Positions 8,995-19,062 of a stretch of 56,039 nt of DNA are shown in pieces. Position 1 is the first letter of the stretch. Each line of letters starts with the position of its first letter. This stretch comes from an uncultured Muribaculaceae bacterium. GTDB lineage: Bacteria; Bacteroidota; Bacteroidia; Bacteroidales; Muribaculaceae. The notes beneath the pieces are model-generated. The model ran no database searches and was not told where the DNA came from. It was given only the letters and a program-made list of their open reading frames with translations. The stretch spans positions 1-56,039 of the forward strand of contig CALUMX010000020.1 in assembly GCA_944321875.1 (NCBI GenBank), written 5' to 3'. The position numbers and the translations under genes were made by a program.

Positions 8995-9213
8995 TTATTT
9001 ATATCTAAAAGCAATTCGTCCCTTGGAAAGATCGTAAGGCGACATTTCGACTCTTACCTTATCTCCCGGCAGGATTTTGATATAATGCATTCGCATCTTT
9101 CCGGAGATGTGAGCTGTGATTTCATGTCCGTTCTCAAGTTCGACACGGAACATTGCATTCGACAACGCTTCTACGATTACTCCGTCTTGTTCTATTGCAG
9201 CTTGTTTTGCCAT
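8995..9213 (-). CDS. infA: Translation initiation factor IF-1
   Basis: A 72-residue OB-fold protein that covers the 30S A site during initiation together with IF-2 and IF-3. Typical IF-1 blocks are present: [54 protein letters not shown] and the RIAFRYK end. It lies between map and rpmJ, the Bacteroidetes arrangement. Confidence 0.97.
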   Translation of the reverse strand: MAKQAAIEQDGVIVEALSNAMFRVELENGHEITAHISGKMRMHYIKILPGDKVRVEMSPYDLSKGRIAFRYK

Positions 9214-9249
9214 ATCTTCAGTTTTCTGGAAATTTCTATCTTTAATTAA

Positions 9250-10023
9250 TTACTGTTTGCTTTCGCCTTCAATAAACTCAAATGAAGAAAGGATGTCGGC
9301 CTTTCCGTTGCGGATGGCCACCGTATGCTCAAAATGGGCTGATGGCTTGCGGTCCTTTGTCCGGCAGGTCCAACCGTCGCGCTCGATGATGATGTTCCGG
9401 CTTCCCATGTTAATCATAGGCTCAATCGCCAGACACATTCCGTTCTTGAGCAGCGGACCCACGCCCCGGCGTCCGTAGTTCGGAACCGAGGGCTCCTCGT
9501 GGAGCTTCCGTCCGATACCGTGCCCCGTCATTTCTCTGACTACTGAATAACCACGCTTCTCGCAGTATTCCTGGATGGCATTTCCGATGTGTCCGATGCG
9601 GTTGCCCTCGACCGCCTGCTCTATGCCGAGATAGAGCGAAGCCTTGGTTGTCTCGAGCAGGTCTTTGACCTTCAGGTCAATCTCGCCTACCGCAAACGTG
9701 TAGGCTGAGTCACCGTTGTAGCCGTCGACCACCGCTCCGCAATCCACAGAGACGATGTCACCTTCTCTCAAAGTGTAGTTGGAGGGAAATCCGTGCACCA
9801 CCACCTCGTTGACCGAGATGCAGAGCGTAAAGGGAAAACCTCCGTAGCCCAAGAATCCGGGAGTTCCTCCGTTGTCATGGATAAACTCGTTGGCTATCTT
9901 GTCAAGCTTCAGCGTCGTAATCCCCGGGGCAATCCACTTGGAAATCTCGCCGAGTGTCTTTCCCACCAGGAGATTACTGACACGCATCAACTCTATTTCT
10001 TCATCTGTCTTAAGATAAATCAT
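9250..10023 (-). CDS. map: Methionine aminopeptidase, type I
   Basis: A 257-residue cytosolic enzyme that removes the initiator Met from new proteins whose second residue is small. The five metal ligands of the pita-bread fold are visible: two Asp in VDCGAVVDGYNGDSA, His in MTGHGIG, Glu in AIEPMI and Glu in HFEHTV. There is no N-terminal zinc finger, so it is the short type Ia. The ATG at 10023 (MIYLKTDEEIEL) is preferred to a TTG 12 nt upstream. It lies 14 nt after secY, as in Bacteroidetes, where map takes the place near secY that adk has in many Firmicutes. Confidence 0.96.
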   Translation of the reverse strand: MIYLKTDEEIELMRVSNLLVGKTLGEISKWIAPGITTLKLDKIANEFIHDNGGTPGFLGYGGFPFTLCISVNEVVVHGFPSNYTLREGDIVSVDCGAVVDGYNGDSAYTFAVGEIDLKVKDLLETTKASLYLGIEQAVEGNRIGHIGNAIQEYCEKRGYSVVREMTGHGIGRKLHEEPSVPNYGRRGVGPLLKNGMCLAIEPMINMGSRNIIIERDGWTCRTKDRKPSAHFEHTVAIRNGKADILSSFEFIEGESKQ

Positions 10024-10037
10024 TCCAGTAGTCAAAA

Positions 10038-11381
10038 TTAATATCCGGCGCCTGTAGTACGGCCTTTCAATTTACCTGACTTCATCAAACCATCGTAGTG
10101 GTGCATCAACAGATGGCTCTCTACCTGTTGCAAGGTATCCAGCACTACACCCACCAAGATAAGGAGTGATGTTCCACCAAAGAACTGCGCAAAGCTATGA
10201 GATACGCCGCAGATACCTGCGAATGCCGGCATAATAGCTACAATGCCAAGGAAGAATGAGCCCGGAAGAGTGATTCTCGACATGATGGAGTCGAGGTAAT
10301 CAGAAGTCTTCTTACCCGGCTTGACACCCGGAATGAATCCATTGTTGCGCTTCATGTCTTCTGCCATCTGCGTCGGACGAACCGTAATCGCAGTGTAGAA
10401 GTAAGTAAATGCAACAATCATGGCAAAGTAAACGAAATTATACCAGAATCCGGTCATATCGGTCATCGCCTTCATGAAACCTGAGGAAGCCTCCGTAGTG
10501 CTTACGAAGCCTGCAAGAGTCATCGGGATGAACATGATTGCCTGAGCAAAGATAATCGGCATCACACCGGCAGCATTCACCTTCAACGGAATGTACTGGC
10601 GCGCACCGCCGTATTGCTTGTTGCCGACAATACGCTTAGCATATTGTACAGGCACCTTACGCGTACCCTGAACGAGCAGGATGGCGCCGAGGACAACGGC
10701 AAACAGGACGATGATTTCGATAACGAGCATCACGAGACCGCCCTGAGCGGTGGATGCACGTCCGGCGAATTCTTCTACAAACGCTCCCGGAAGGCGTGCG
10801 ATGATACCGATAAGGATGATGAACGAGATACCGTTACCAATACCCTTGTCGGTGATTCTCTCACCAAGCCACATGATAAACATGCTACCGCCGGCAAGCA
10901 CGATTGTCATATAAGTGACATCCCACCATCCGAGAGAGATGGCTCCTGCCTGAGCGCCGTTTACCTGAGCCTGGAGGTTGAACAAATAAGCCGGAGCCTG
11001 CATGAGAAGAATCAGCACAGTCAGATAGCGAGTGTACTGGTTAATCTTCATACGACCGCTCTCGCCCTCACGCTGCATTTTCTGGAATGACGGGAGAACC
11101 ATTCCGAGCAGCTGGATAACGATGGATGCCGTGATGTAAGGCATGATACCCAGCGCGAAAATGGAAGCCTGAGAGAACGCACCTCCTGAGAACATATCCA
11201 ACAATTGCATCAGTCCGCTGGAAGTCTGCGACTTCAAGCCGGCCAGCACATTTGGATCAATACCAGGAAGGGAGACGAAACACCCCACCCGATATACAAG
11301 AATCAATAGAAAAGTCACGACCAGACGCTGGCGCAAATCCTCTATTTTCCAAATATTTTTTATGGTATCAACAAATCTCAT
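10038..11381 (-). CDS. secY: Protein translocase channel subunit SecY
   Basis: The 447-residue pore of the Sec translocon, with ten hydrophobic segments visible across the sequence. Signatures: YRVGCFVSLPGIDPN in the first segment and plug region, GIMPYITASIVIQLL in the second, SLGWWDVTYM, the cytoplasmic loops with RKVPVQYAKR and PGKKTSDYL that contact SecA or the ribosome, and a basic C-terminal tail (KLKGRTTGAGY). It follows rplO by 3 nt, so membrane export capacity is coupled to ribosome production. Confidence 0.97.
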   Translation of the reverse strand: MRFVDTIKNIWKIEDLRQRLVVTFLLILVYRVGCFVSLPGIDPNVLAGLKSQTSSGLMQLLDMFSGGAFSQASIFALGIMPYITASIVIQLLGMVLPSFQKMQREGESGRMKINQYTRYLTVLILLMQAPAYLFNLQAQVNGAQAGAISLGWWDVTYMTIVLAGGSMFIMWLGERITDKGIGNGISFIILIGIIARLPGAFVEEFAGRASTAQGGLVMLVIEIIVLFAVVLGAILLVQGTRKVPVQYAKRIVGNKQYGGARQYIPLKVNAAGVMPIIFAQAIMFIPMTLAGFVSTTEASSGFMKAMTDMTGFWYNFVYFAMIVAFTYFYTAITVRPTQMAEDMKRNNGFIPGVKPGKKTSDYLDSIMSRITLPGSFFLGIVAIMPAFAGICGVSHSFAQFFGGTSLLILVGVVLDTLQQVESHLLMHHYDGLMKSGKLKGRTTGAGY

Positions 11382-11384
11382 CTT

Positions 11385-11831
11385 TTACAGTTTTTGAATT
11401 GAGCCTCCAGCTGCAACGATCATCTCTTCTGCCTTCTTGGAGAAAGCGTGAGCTTCAACCTCCAATTTCAAAGTCAAGGCACCGTTAGCAAGGATTTTCA
11501 CCTTCTGCTTGTCGGAGATGAAACCTGCGCTTACGAGGTCGGCTACAGAAACCTTAGTGAGGTTCTTAGCAGTTGCAAGCTGTTCCAAAGTATCAAGGTT
11601 GATAGCTTTGTACTCAACACGGTTGATATTCTTGAAACCGAATTTCGGCACGCGGCGTTGCAACGGCATCTGACCGCCCTCGAAACCGATTTTGCGAGAA
11701 TAACCAGAACGTTGCTTAGCACCTTTGTGACCACGTGTAGAAGTACCGCCCATACCAGAACCCGGACCACGACCGATTCTCTTGCGAGTGGCTGTTGAAC
11801 CTACAGCCGGCGTTAAATTACTTAAATCCAT
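11385..11831 (-). CDS. rplO: 50S ribosomal protein L15
   Basis: Protein uL15, 148 residues, a late-assembling 50S protein with a long basic N-terminal extension. The N-terminal part shows the classic [20 protein letters not shown] and the glycine/arginine stretch [20 protein letters not shown]; the globular end runs through [14 protein letters not shown]. It lies between rpmD and secY. Confidence 0.97.
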   Translation of the reverse strand: MDLSNLTPAVGSTATRKRIGRGPGSGMGGTSTRGHKGAKQRSGYSRKIGFEGGQMPLQRRVPKFGFKNINRVEYKAINLDTLEQLATAKNLTKVSVADLVSAGFISDKQKVKILANGALTLKLEVEAHAFSKKAEEMIVAAGGSIQKL

Positions 11832-11846
11832 AGTTTTCTATTATTT

Positions 11847-12026
11847 TTAGGCGTTCGTTACTTCTACAAGGTGACGAACTCGTTTAACCATACCCAAGAT
11901 TTGCGGAGTAGCTTCCTTCTCCACAACTTGATTCATTTTCTTCAATCCAAGTGCGTCGAGAGTTCTCTTTTGCACAAGCGGGCAGTTGATTCTGCTCTTT
12001 GTTTGCTTGATCTTAATAGTTGCCAT
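11847..12026 (-). CDS. rpmD: 50S ribosomal protein L30
   Basis: Protein uL30, 59 residues, a small 50S protein: MATIKIKQTKSRINCPLVQK, then TLDALGLKKMNQVV and ILGMVKRVRHLVEV. The ATG at 12026 is preferred; an in-frame ATG 12 nt earlier would add MKKL and start 2 nt after the rpsE stop, and homologues begin at M-x-TIKIKQ. It lies between rpsE and rplO. Confidence 0.95.
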   Translation of the reverse strand: MATIKIKQTKSRINCPLVQKRTLDALGLKKMNQVVEKEATPQILGMVKRVRHLVEVTNA

Positions 12027-12040
12027 GAGCTTCTTCATTT

Positions 12041-12559
12041 TTAACCATTAAACACTACATCCAACGACACACCACGGTTCTGAGCTACCGTCATCGGGCT
12101 GCGCATCTCGTCAAGAGCAGCGATAGTAGCCTTCACCAAGTTGTGAGGGTTAGAGCTGCCTTTTGACTTCGCGAGCACGTCGCTGATACCTACACTCTCC
12201 AATACGGCACGCATTGCACCACCTGCCTTCACACCGGTACCTTGAGAAGCCGGCTTCAGGATTACGCGAGAACCGCCGAACTTAGCAGCCTGCTCGTGAG
12301 GAATAGTGCCTTTGTGAACCGGCACACGAATCAGATTCTTCTTCGCTGCCTCTACGCCCTTGGCGATAGCTGCAGTAACTTCGTTTGCCTTACCAAGACC
12401 CCAGCCTACGATGCCGTTTTCGTTACCTACAACAACAATCGCAGAGAAGCTGAACGCACGACCACCCTTCGTTACCTTAGTAACGCGGTTGATAGCAACC
12501 AAGCGGTCCTTCAATTCGATATCGTTAGTCGATTTTACTCTGTTATTTCTCTTTGCCAT
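12041..12559 (-). CDS. rpsE: 30S ribosomal protein S5
   Basis: Protein uS5, 172 residues, which lines the mRNA entry channel and affects decoding accuracy. The N-terminal double-stranded-RNA-binding part shows [20 protein letters not shown] and [16 protein letters not shown]; the C-terminal part shows [19 protein letters not shown]. It lies 6 nt after rplR. Confidence 0.97.
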   Translation of the reverse strand: MAKRNNRVKSTNDIELKDRLVAINRVTKVTKGGRAFSFSAIVVVGNENGIVGWGLGKANEVTAAIAKGVEAAKKNLIRVPVHKGTIPHEQAAKFGGSRVILKPASQGTGVKAGGAMRAVLESVGISDVLAKSKGSSNPHNLVKATIAALDEMRSPMTVAQNRGVSLDVVFNG

Positions 12560-12565
12560 GATCTT

Positions 12566-12907
12566 TTAAAATTTAAGTCCACCGTTGCGTGCAGCATCAG
12601 CCAATGATTTAACTCTACCGTGGAACAAGTAGCCATTACGGTCAAACACAACCTCAGTGATGCCGGCAGCGAGTGCCTTCTCAGCGATAGCCTGTCCTAC
12701 CTTAGCGGCGATTTCTGATTTTGTTCCTTCTTCAATACCCTTAGACGATGCTGAAACCAAAGTCTTGCCTTCGCTGTCGTCCACAAGCTGTACATAGATT
12801 TGCTTGTTGCTTCTGAACACGGTCATACGAGGACGTTCGGCAGTGCCCGACACTTTGCCACGAATGCGTGTCTTGATTTTATTTCTTCTGTCTTGCTTCG
12901 TTACCAT
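12566..12907 (-). CDS. rplR: 50S ribosomal protein L18
   Basis: Protein uL18, 113 residues, which with L5 carries 5S rRNA into the central protuberance. The basic N-terminus ([18 protein letters not shown]) and [16 protein letters not shown] are typical, as is the C-terminal [19 protein letters not shown]. It lies between rplF and rpsE in a tight cluster. Confidence 0.97.
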   Translation of the reverse strand: MVTKQDRRNKIKTRIRGKVSGTAERPRMTVFRSNKQIYVQLVDDSEGKTLVSASSKGIEEGTKSEIAAKVGQAIAEKALAAGITEVVFDRNGYLFHGRVKSLADAARNGGLKF

Positions 12908-12921
12908 AATTGTCTCATTTA

Positions 12922-13476
12922 TTATTTAGCACTTGCCGATTTACCAGACTTACGACGGATCACCTCGCCAACGAACTTGATACCCTTGCCCTTGTAAGGT
13001 TCAGGCTTGCGCAGTGAGCGCAACTTTGCGCAGCATTGACCGAGCAATTGCTTGTCGCAAGATTCAAGTGTGATCATCGGGTTCTTGTTTCTCTCTGTCT
13101 TAGCCTCTACCTTCACCTCAGGCGGGAACTTGAAATAAATAGCATGTGAGAAACCGAGTGAAAGTTCCAGAACCTGACCGTTGGAAGTTGCACGATAACC
13201 CACACCGACCAATTCCATTTCTTTCTTGTAGCCTTCAGATACGCCTGTAACCATGTTGTGAATCAGGGCGCGTACAAGTCCGTGGTGAGCGCGGTGCTCG
13301 CGGTCGTCGCTCGGACGAGTTACTACTACGTGACCATCTTCTACGGCTACTGCCAAATCTGAGTGGAATTCATAAGAGAGTTCACCCTTAGGACCTTTTA
13401 CAGATACTACATTACCGTCTACTTTAACTGTTACGCCTGCAGGGATAACAATCGGAGCTTTACCTATTCTTGACAT
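12922..13476 (-). CDS. rplF: 50S ribosomal protein L6
   Basis: Protein uL6, 184 residues, with two similar alpha-beta domains near the factor-binding site below the L7/L12 stalk. Typical segments are [27 protein letters not shown], and the C-terminal [14 protein letters not shown]. Unlike nearly all its neighbours it has a strong Shine-Dalgarno sequence, AAGGAGGAA at 13482-13490, 7 nt before the ATG. Confidence 0.97.
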   Translation of the reverse strand: MSRIGKAPIVIPAGVTVKVDGNVVSVKGPKGELSYEFHSDLAVAVEDGHVVVTRPSDDREHRAHHGLVRALIHNMVTGVSEGYKKEMELVGVGYRATSNGQVLELSLGFSHAIYFKFPPEVKVEAKTERNKNPMITLESCDKQLLGQCCAKLRSLRKPEPYKGKGIKFVGEVIRRKSGKSASAK

Positions 13477-13481
13477 ATGCG

Positions 13482-13490
13482 TTCCTCCTT
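13482..13490 (-). promoter_or_regulatory. Strong Shine-Dalgarno site before rplF
   Basis: AAGGAGGAA on the minus strand, with GGAGG 7 nt before the rplF ATG. Most other genes of the array have only A-rich sequence there. The 18-nt gap begins TTAATAAAAAGGAGGAA and closely resembles the gap before rplW. Confidence 0.75.
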
Positions 13491-13494
13491 TTTA

Positions 13495-13893
13495 TTAATA
13501 GATATAACATAGTACTTCACCACCAATCTTTTGCGCAACGGCTTCCTTGTTGGTCATGATACCCTTTGATGTAGAAAGGATAGCGATACCCAAACCGTTC
13601 AATACACGCGGCATATCCTTGTAGCCTGTGTACTGGCGGAGACCCGGACGTGAAACGCGCTTCAGGCATTTGATAGCGTTCACCTTGTCGATCGGATCGT
13701 ACTTCAACGCAATTTTAATTGTTCCTCCGGGAGTCTCACCCTCTATAAACTTATAGTTAAGAATATAGCCCTTTTCGAAGAGAATCTTTGTAATCTCTTT
13801 CTTCAAGTTTGAGGCAGGCACTTCTACAACACGGTGCTGTGCCTTGATTGCATTCCTCAATCTTGTCAAATAATCTGCTATTGGATCAGTCAT
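13495..13893 (-). CDS. rpsH: 30S ribosomal protein S8
   Basis: Protein uS8, 132 residues, a primary binder of the 16S central domain and the spc-operon repressor in E. coli. The start MTDPIADYLTRLRNAIKAQH and the C-terminal GIAILSTSKGIMTNKEA are typical. It follows rpsN after 66 nt, one of the longer gaps of the array. Confidence 0.97.
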   Translation of the reverse strand: MTDPIADYLTRLRNAIKAQHRVVEVPASNLKKEITKILFEKGYILNYKFIEGETPGGTIKIALKYDPIDKVNAIKCLKRVSRPGLRQYTGYKDMPRVLNGLGIAILSTSKGIMTNKEAVAQKIGGEVLCYIY

Positions 13894-13959
13894 ATGATTA
13901 ATTGTTTAAATTGATCCGGATTGCTCCGGACAATATTTAATACTAATTTTTTTATTCTA

Positions 13960-14259
13960 TTACCAGCTGGCTTTCTTTACGCCCGGGATCAAGCCTGAAG
14001 AAGCCATCTCACGGAACTGAATTCTTGAAATACCGAACTGACGCATGTAGCCTTTAGGACGACCTGTGATCTTGCAGCGGTTGTGCATGCGGATCGGGTT
14101 GGCGTTCTTAGGAATTGCCTGAAGCTTCAATGCTGCTTCGTAAGCTTCTTCCGGAGTACCAGTGTTGACGATTTTCTTCAACGCTGCACGCTTCTCTGCG
14201 TATTTGGCTACGAGTTTCGCACGCTTAACCTCGCGTGCTTTCATTGATTCCTTTGCCAT
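13960..14259 (-). CDS. rpsN: 30S ribosomal protein S14, zinc-free type
   Basis: Protein uS14, 99 residues, in the 30S head. It carries a single Cys ([20 protein letters not shown]) and no CxxC pairs, so it is the long zinc-independent form; the short zinc-binding form has about 61 residues. It lies between rplE (9 nt gap) and rpsH. Confidence 0.96.
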   Translation of the reverse strand: MAKESMKAREVKRAKLVAKYAEKRAALKKIVNTGTPEEAYEAALKLQAIPKNANPIRMHNRCKITGRPKGYMRQFGISRIQFREMASSGLIPGVKKASW

Positions 14260-14268
14260 GTGTTCGAA

Positions 14269-14817
14269 TTATTTAGCGTTCTTAAATGGAAGACCGAATT
14301 GTTTCAACAAAGCATATCCCTCTTCGTCTGTCTGTGCTGTTGTAACGAAAGTGATGTTCATACCCATCAACTTAGAGATTGTATCAATGTTGATTTCCGG
14401 GAAGATAATCTGCTCTGTGATACCCAGCGTGTAGTTACCACGGCCGTCGAGCTTGCTTTCGATACCCTTGAAGTCACGGATACGCGGCAAAGCGATTCTT
14501 ACCAAACGTTCAAGGAATTCGTACATTCTCTCGCGACGGAGTGTCACGCGTACGCCGATAGGCATCTTCTTACGAACCTTGAAGTTTGCAATGTCCTTCT
14601 TTGAAAGAGTTGCGACTGCCTTCTGGCCTGTAATCGCCGTAAGCTCGTTGATTGCTGTTTCAATCACTTTCTTGTCGGCGATTGCGATACCGAGACCCTG
14701 GTTGATCACAATCTTTGTAAGGCGGGGTACCTGCATTACAGAAGAGTAGTTGAACTCTTTCTGAAGAGCCGGTACGATTCTTTCTGTATAGTCTTTTTTA
14801 AGAGTTGTGCTGCTCAT
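14269..14817 (-). CDS. rplE: 50S ribosomal protein L5
   Basis: Protein uL5, 182 residues, which binds 5S rRNA and contacts the P-site tRNA and protein S13. Recognisable blocks are [36 protein letters not shown] and [18 protein letters not shown]. Its ATG overlaps the rplX stop by one base (TAATG), which points to translational coupling; GGAG lies 13 nt upstream inside rplX. Confidence 0.97.
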   Translation of the reverse strand: MSSTTLKKDYTERIVPALQKEFNYSSVMQVPRLTKIVINQGLGIAIADKKVIETAINELTAITGQKAVATLSKKDIANFKVRKKMPIGVRVTLRRERMYEFLERLVRIALPRIRDFKGIESKLDGRGNYTLGITEQIIFPEINIDTISKLMGMNITFVTTAQTDEEGYALLKQFGLPFKNAK

Positions 14818-15137
14818 TACTTAATCTCCTCTCCTGATTTTTTTGAATAACGTACTGTTTTGCCTGAAGCATCTGCCTTACGTCCGATACGAGTCGGCTT
14901 TCCGCTCTTCGGGTCGAGAAGACTGAGATTCGAAATGTGCACAGGCGCTTCCATCTTGATAATGCCGCCCTGAGGGTGCTTTGCACTGGGCTTGGCGCTT
15001 TTTGATACCATGTTGATTCCTTCAACGACAGCCTTGTTCTTTGATACAAGCACTGACAAAACGCGTCCTGTCTGGCCCTTGTCGTCACCGGCGTTTACGT
15101 AAACGGTATCACCTTTCTTAATATGCAATTTGCTCAT
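14817..15137 (-). CDS. rplX: 50S ribosomal protein L24
   Basis: Protein uL24, 106 residues, an assembly initiator of the 50S subunit near the tunnel exit. The N-terminal KOW motif is clear ([20 protein letters not shown]). The stop codon is shared with the start of rplE. It follows rplN by 20 nt. Confidence 0.97.
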   Translation of the reverse strand: MSKLHIKKGDTVYVNAGDDKGQTGRVLSVLVSKNKAVVEGINMVSKSAKPSAKHPQGGIIKMEAPVHISNLSLLDPKSGKPTRIGRKADASGKTVRYSKKSGEEIK

Positions 15138-15157
15138 TACTGTTTACTTTTCTGAGA

Positions 15158-15523
15158 TTAAAGAACTTCTGGCGCCAATGAAACAATCTTCATGTTAGTG
15201 GCACGCAACTCTCTGGCTACCGGGCCGAAGATACGGCTACCACGAATTTCACCGGCATTATTCAATAACACACAAGCGTTGTCGTCGAAACGGATATAGC
15301 TGCCATCCGGGCGGCGGATTTCCTTCTTCGTTCTTACAACGACAGCCTTCGACACAGTTCCTTTCTTCACGTCAGATGACGGGATTACGCTCTTCACCGT
15401 TACGACGATGATATCGCCTACCGTAGCATATCTGCGTCCTGTGCCGCCTAATACGTGGATACACAATGCTTCTTTAGCACCGCTGTTATCCGCAACAGTC
15501 AATCGTGATTCAGTCTGTATCAT
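15158..15523 (-). CDS. rplN: 50S ribosomal protein L14
   Basis: Protein uL14, 121 residues, at the subunit interface, part of bridge B8 and the binding site of the silencing factor RsfS. The signature [20 protein letters not shown] is at the N-terminus, with [19 protein letters not shown] in the middle. It starts 2 nt after rpsQ. Confidence 0.98.
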   Translation of the reverse strand: MIQTESRLTVADNSGAKEALCIHVLGGTGRRYATVGDIIVVTVKSVIPSSDVKKGTVSKAVVVRTKKEIRRPDGSYIRFDDNACVLLNNAGEIRGSRIFGPVARELRATNMKIVSLAPEVL

Positions 15524-15525
15524 TA

Positions 15526-15783
15526 TTATTTAGCTTTTTCGATAATTTCTACTAATCTCCATCTCTTTGTTTTGCTCAGAGGACGAGTCTCCATCAAGCG
15601 TACTGTATCACCTACATTGCACTCGTTCTTTTCGTCGTGAGCGTGGTATTTCTTTGTCTTGTTGACAAATTTACCGTAAATTGGATGTTTCTCTTTCCAC
15701 TTAACTGAAACAGTGATAGTCTTATCACCTTTGTTGCTGGAAACAACCCCAACTCTTTCTTTTCTCAAATTTCTTTTTTCCAT
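15526..15783 (-). CDS. rpsQ: 30S ribosomal protein S17
   Basis: Protein uS17, 85 residues, an OB-fold protein that binds the 5' domain of 16S rRNA early in assembly. Typical blocks: [38 protein letters not shown] and [14 protein letters not shown]. It lies between rpmC and rplN. Confidence 0.97.
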   Translation of the reverse strand: MEKRNLRKERVGVVSSNKGDKTITVSVKWKEKHPIYGKFVNKTKKYHAHDEKNECNVGDTVRLMETRPLSKTKRWRLVEIIEKAK

Positions 15784-15795
15784 TGCTCTTGGGGA

Positions 15796-15993
15796 TTATT
15801 TTTCGTTAAGTTCTCTGTAACGCAATTCTGTCTTCATTCGCGCAATCATTCTTCTGTCCTGTGTAATCTTTGCCGGATTGTCGAGAGGAGAGATTGAGTG
15901 ATTGACCTTAGCCTGAAGATATTCCTTCTCAGCTACTTCCAAACGGTCACGCAAATCCTTCGTGCCGAGTTCTTTGATTTCTACCTTCTTCAT
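15796..15993 (-). CDS. rpmC: 50S ribosomal protein L29
   Basis: Protein uL29, 65 residues forming two long helices at the tunnel exit, part of the docking site for trigger factor and SRP. The sequence shows IKELGTKDLRDRLEVAEKEY and ITQDRRMIARMKTELRYREL. It follows rplP by 7 nt. Confidence 0.96.
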   Translation of the reverse strand: MKKVEIKELGTKDLRDRLEVAEKEYLQAKVNHSISPLDNPAKITQDRRMIARMKTELRYRELNEK

Positions 15994-16000
15994 ATCCTAA

Positions 16001-16432
16001 TTACACGTTTTGAGTTGGATCATAATCACGTCTTACAATAAACTTAGTGGTTACCGGCAGTTTTTGTGCCGCCAAGCGCAATGCTTCCTTTGCGATTTCG
16101 TAGCTTACGCCTTCCACTTCTATCAAGATACGTCCAGGAGTAACTGGAGAAACGAATCCTTCCGGATTACCTTTACCTTTACCCATACGCACTTCGGCCG
16201 GCTTCTTTGTGATTGGCTTGTCCGGGAAGATGCGGATCCAGATCTGACCTTGACGCTGCATGTAGCGGGTCACTGCCACACGGGCTGCCTCAATCTGACG
16301 ACCAGTAATCCACTTTGACTCGAGTGATTTTATGCCGAACGAACCAAAAGCCAACTGATTGCCGCGGTGAGCCAAGCCCTTCATGCGGCCTTTTTGCTGT
16401 CTTCTAAATTTTGTTTTCTTTGGTTGTAACAT
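16001..16432 (-). CDS. rplP: 50S ribosomal protein L16
   Basis: Protein uL16, 143 residues, near the A-site tRNA elbow and needed for late 50S maturation. Clear signatures are [34 protein letters not shown] sequence (here [16 protein letters not shown]), [20 protein letters not shown] and [13 protein letters not shown]. It lies between rpsC and rpmC. Confidence 0.98.
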   Translation of the reverse strand: MLQPKKTKFRRQQKGRMKGLAHRGNQLAFGSFGIKSLESKWITGRQIEAARVAVTRYMQRQGQIWIRIFPDKPITKKPAEVRMGKGKGNPEGFVSPVTPGRILIEVEGVSYEIAKEALRLAAQKLPVTTKFIVRRDYDPTQNV

Positions 16433-16449
16433 TGTTCTCTAATTGAAGA

Positions 16450-17184
16450 TTAACGATTGTTTTTCTTATCGCGGAAACCTCCCTTTTTGCCACGAGAGCC
16501 GTTGTTGGAGCCACGATTTTCCTTCGAGTTGTTCACGAATGAAGGAGCGAGGTCGCGCTTGCCGTAAACCTCACCACGGCAGATCCATACCTTTACGCCT
16601 ACGATACCTACCTTTGTCAAGGCTTCTACGAGTGCGTAGTCAATGTCTGCGCGGAGAGTGTGAAGCGGAGTACGGCCTTCCTTGAACATCTCAGAACGTG
16701 CCATTTCAGCGCCGTTCAGACGTCCGCTCACCTGAACCTTGATACCCTCAGCGTTTGCACGCATTGTAGAGGCTACTGCCATCTTAACGGCACGGCGGTA
16801 AGCAATCTTACCTTCGATCTGGCGGGCGATGTTGCTTGCCACCAATTGAGCGTCAAGCTCCGGACGCTTCACCTCGAAGATGTTGATCTGTACGTCCTTG
16901 TCTGTGATTTTCTTCAACTCTTCTTTGAGCTTGTCAACTTCCTGGCCGCCCTTACCGATAATCAGACCCGGACGAGAAGTGCACACTGTGATAGTGATAA
17001 GCTTCAAAGTTCTTTCAATTACGATACGAGAGACACTTGCTTTAGCCAGGCGAGCATTAAGATACTTACGGATCTTAGAGTCCTCAAGCAAAGAATCACC
17101 GTACTTGTTTCCACCATACCAGTTAGAATCCCAACCTCTGATGATACCTAAGCGATTGCTTATTGGATTAACTTTCTGTCCCAT
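16450..17184 (-). CDS. rpsC: 30S ribosomal protein S3
   Basis: Protein uS3, 244 residues, at the mRNA entry site with helicase-like activity together with S4 and S5. The start [20 protein letters not shown] is followed by the type II KH domain with its loop [14 protein letters not shown], then the C-terminal domain ([20 protein letters not shown]). A Gly/Asn/Lys/Arg-rich tail of about 25 residues ends the protein. It starts 3 nt after rplV. Confidence 0.98.
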   Translation of the reverse strand: MGQKVNPISNRLGIIRGWDSNWYGGNKYGDSLLEDSKIRKYLNARLAKASVSRIVIERTLKLITITVCTSRPGLIIGKGGQEVDKLKEELKKITDKDVQINIFEVKRPELDAQLVASNIARQIEGKIAYRRAVKMAVASTMRANAEGIKVQVSGRLNGAEMARSEMFKEGRTPLHTLRADIDYALVEALTKVGIVGVKVWICRGEVYGKRDLAPSFVNNSKENRGSNNGSRGKKGGFRDKKNNR

Positions 17185-17187
17185 TTC

Positions 17188-17595
17188 TTATGCTTCCTTT
17201 TTAGTTTCTTTTGTACCGATGAACAATGTAACGTGATTTGAACGTTTACGGATTCTATATCCTCTTCCTTGAGGAGCTGTGCGCAAGCGCTTCAACATCG
17301 GAGCACAGTCAACAAAGATTGTGTTGATGTACAACTCTCCGTTTTCAGCTTTGCGCTCGTTTTTCTGTTCCCAGTTGGCGATTGCCGAGCGAAGAAGCTT
17401 TTCCACTTTGGCAGCTGCTTCCTTATTAGAGAACTTAAGAACTCCAAGAGCCTTGAAAACCTCCATACCGCGTACCATGTCAGCTACATAGCGCATCTTA
17501 CGGGGAGAAGAAGGCACGTTGCGCAATTTTGCGCCAAAGGTCTGCTTGCGAGCTTCCTTAATCTTTTCGGCTGAGTTTCTTTTTCTTACACCCAT
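17188..17595 (-). CDS. rplV: 50S ribosomal protein L22
   Basis: Protein uL22, 135 residues, whose long hairpin lines the peptide exit tunnel. Visible parts: [20 protein letters not shown], the globular domain, and the tunnel hairpin near [20 protein letters not shown], where macrolide-resistance changes are known in other bacteria; no deletion is apparent. It lies between rpsS (47-nt gap) and rpsC. Confidence 0.97.
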   Translation of the reverse strand: MGVRKRNSAEKIKEARKQTFGAKLRNVPSSPRKMRYVADMVRGMEVFKALGVLKFSNKEAAAKVEKLLRSAIANWEQKNERKAENGELYINTIFVDCAPMLKRLRTAPQGRGYRIRKRSNHVTLFIGTKETKKEA

Positions 17596-17642
17596 TGTAT
17601 TTAATTCTTTTTTAATTCAATTTTTTGAAATCCCCTGGTTGC

Positions 17643-17912
17643 TTATTTTTTCTTGTTACCAGCGTGGCCACGGAAGTTACGTGTCGGAGCAAACTCGCCC
17701 AACTTGTGTCCTACCATGTTTTCTGTAACGTAAACCGGGATAAATTTATTACCATTATGCACAGCAAAAGTGTGGCCTACAAACTCCGGCGCAATCATTG
17801 ACGCACGCGACCAAGTCTTGATTACCGACTTCTTGCCGCTAGCTTCCATCGCAGCCACTTTTTTGTCAAGCTTCACACTGATGTATGGGCCTTTTTTTAA
17901 TGATCGACTCAT
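17643..17912 (-). CDS. rpsS: 30S ribosomal protein S19
   Basis: Protein uS19, 89 residues, in the 30S head, where it pairs with S13 and touches the A-site tRNA. The start [15 protein letters not shown], the block [22 protein letters not shown] and [16 protein letters not shown] are diagnostic. It follows rplB by 20 nt. Confidence 0.98.
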   Translation of the reverse strand: MSRSLKKGPYISVKLDKKVAAMEASGKKSVIKTWSRASMIAPEFVGHTFAVHNGNKFIPVYVTENMVGHKLGEFAPTRNFRGHAGNKKK

Positions 17913-17932
17913 AATTTAACTAATTTAACAGT

Positions 17933-18757
17933 TTACTTTTTCCTTCTTTCAATGATGTACTTAGAAGAATGCTTCTTCGGTGCGCGTGTCTTAAGACCCT
18001 TAGCGTAAAGACCCTTACGTGAACGCGGGTGTCCACCTGATGCACGTCCTTCACCACCACCCATCGGGTGATCAACCGGGTTCATTACTACACCACGGTT
18101 GCGTGGACGACGTCCCAACCAGCGTGAACGTCCTGCCTTACCAGAGCGCTCCAATGCGTGGTCTGAGTTTCCTACTACACCTACTGTCGCCTTACAAGTC
18201 GCCAATACCTTACGAGTTTCTCCTGAAGGCAACTTGATGATTACGTAATCACCTTCACGAGATGTCAACTGTGCAAATGTGCCGGCCGAACGTACCATGA
18301 ACGCTCCCTGGCCTGGGCGCAACTCAATGTTATGAATTAAAGTACCAACAGGTATTTTGCTTAGTGGAAGAGCGTTCCCCACTTCTGGTGCGGCGTCCTC
18401 TCCACTCATAACTGTAGAGCCAACTTGCAATCCGTTGGGTGCAATTATGTATGCCTTCGATCCGTCTACATAATAGAGGAGAGCGATGCGAGCCGAACGG
18501 TTCGGATCGTACTCTATTGACTTAACGGTCGCTGGCACACCGTCCTTTGTTCTCTTAAAGTCAATGATACGGAATTTACGCTTGTGGCCGCCGCCGACAT
18601 ATCTTGTCGTGCGGTGACCTTCTGCGTTGCGTCCGCCTGTTGAACGCTTTCCGACTGTAAGAGATTTCTCTGGTGTACGCGCAGTGATTTCATCAAATAC
18701 ACCAATAACTTTGTGTCTTTGCCCCGGTGTTGTGGGCTTGAATTTTCTTACTGCCAT
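17933..18757 (-). CDS. rplB: 50S ribosomal protein L2
   Basis: Protein uL2, 274 residues, one of the most conserved 50S proteins, needed for subunit joining and peptidyl transfer. The RNA-binding domain ([18 protein letters not shown]) is followed by the SH3-like barrel; the invariant loop [19 protein letters not shown] near residue 225 holds the His close to the peptidyl-transferase centre. It starts 8 nt after rplW. Confidence 0.98.
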   Translation of the reverse strand: MAVRKFKPTTPGQRHKVIGVFDEITARTPEKSLTVGKRSTGGRNAEGHRTTRYVGGGHKRKFRIIDFKRTKDGVPATVKSIEYDPNRSARIALLYYVDGSKAYIIAPNGLQVGSTVMSGEDAAPEVGNALPLSKIPVGTLIHNIELRPGQGAFMVRSAGTFAQLTSREGDYVIIKLPSGETRKVLATCKATVGVVGNSDHALERSGKAGRSRWLGRRPRNRGVVMNPVDHPMGGGEGRASGGHPRSRKGLYAKGLKTRAPKKHSSKYIIERRKK

Positions 18758-18765
18758 TTTCTATA

Positions 18766-19056
18766 CTAAATATTGCTATAAAAATCTATAGTTTCACCTT
18801 CAGCTACTGTTACGTAAGCCTTCTTGAACGCAGCGACCTTGCCGCGGAGCAAGCCAGCCTTCGTGTAGCGTGACTTTCTTTTGCCGTCGAAGTTCGCAGT
18901 GTTAACGCTCACTACTTTAACACCGTAAAGGCTTTGTACCAGATTCTTGATCTGTGCCTTGTTGGCGTCAGGAGACACGCGGAATGTATAACGATTCAGC
19001 TTTTCGCTTATCGCTGTTGCCTTTTCAGTGACAATCGGTTTGATCATTATTTCCAT
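18766..19056 (-). CDS. rplW: 50S ribosomal protein L23
   Basis: Protein uL23, 96 residues, at the tunnel exit and the main docking site of trigger factor and SRP. Blocks IKPIVTEKATAISEKLNRY and NKAQIKNLVQSLYGVKVVSV are typical. The first ATG (19056) is chosen because GGAGG of a strong Shine-Dalgarno lies 8 nt upstream; a second ATG follows two codons later. Confidence 0.97.
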   Translation of the reverse strand: MEIMIKPIVTEKATAISEKLNRYTFRVSPDANKAQIKNLVQSLYGVKVVSVNTANFDGKRKSRYTKAGLLRGKVAAFKKAYVTVAEGETIDFYSNI

Positions 19057-19062
19057 TTTTTA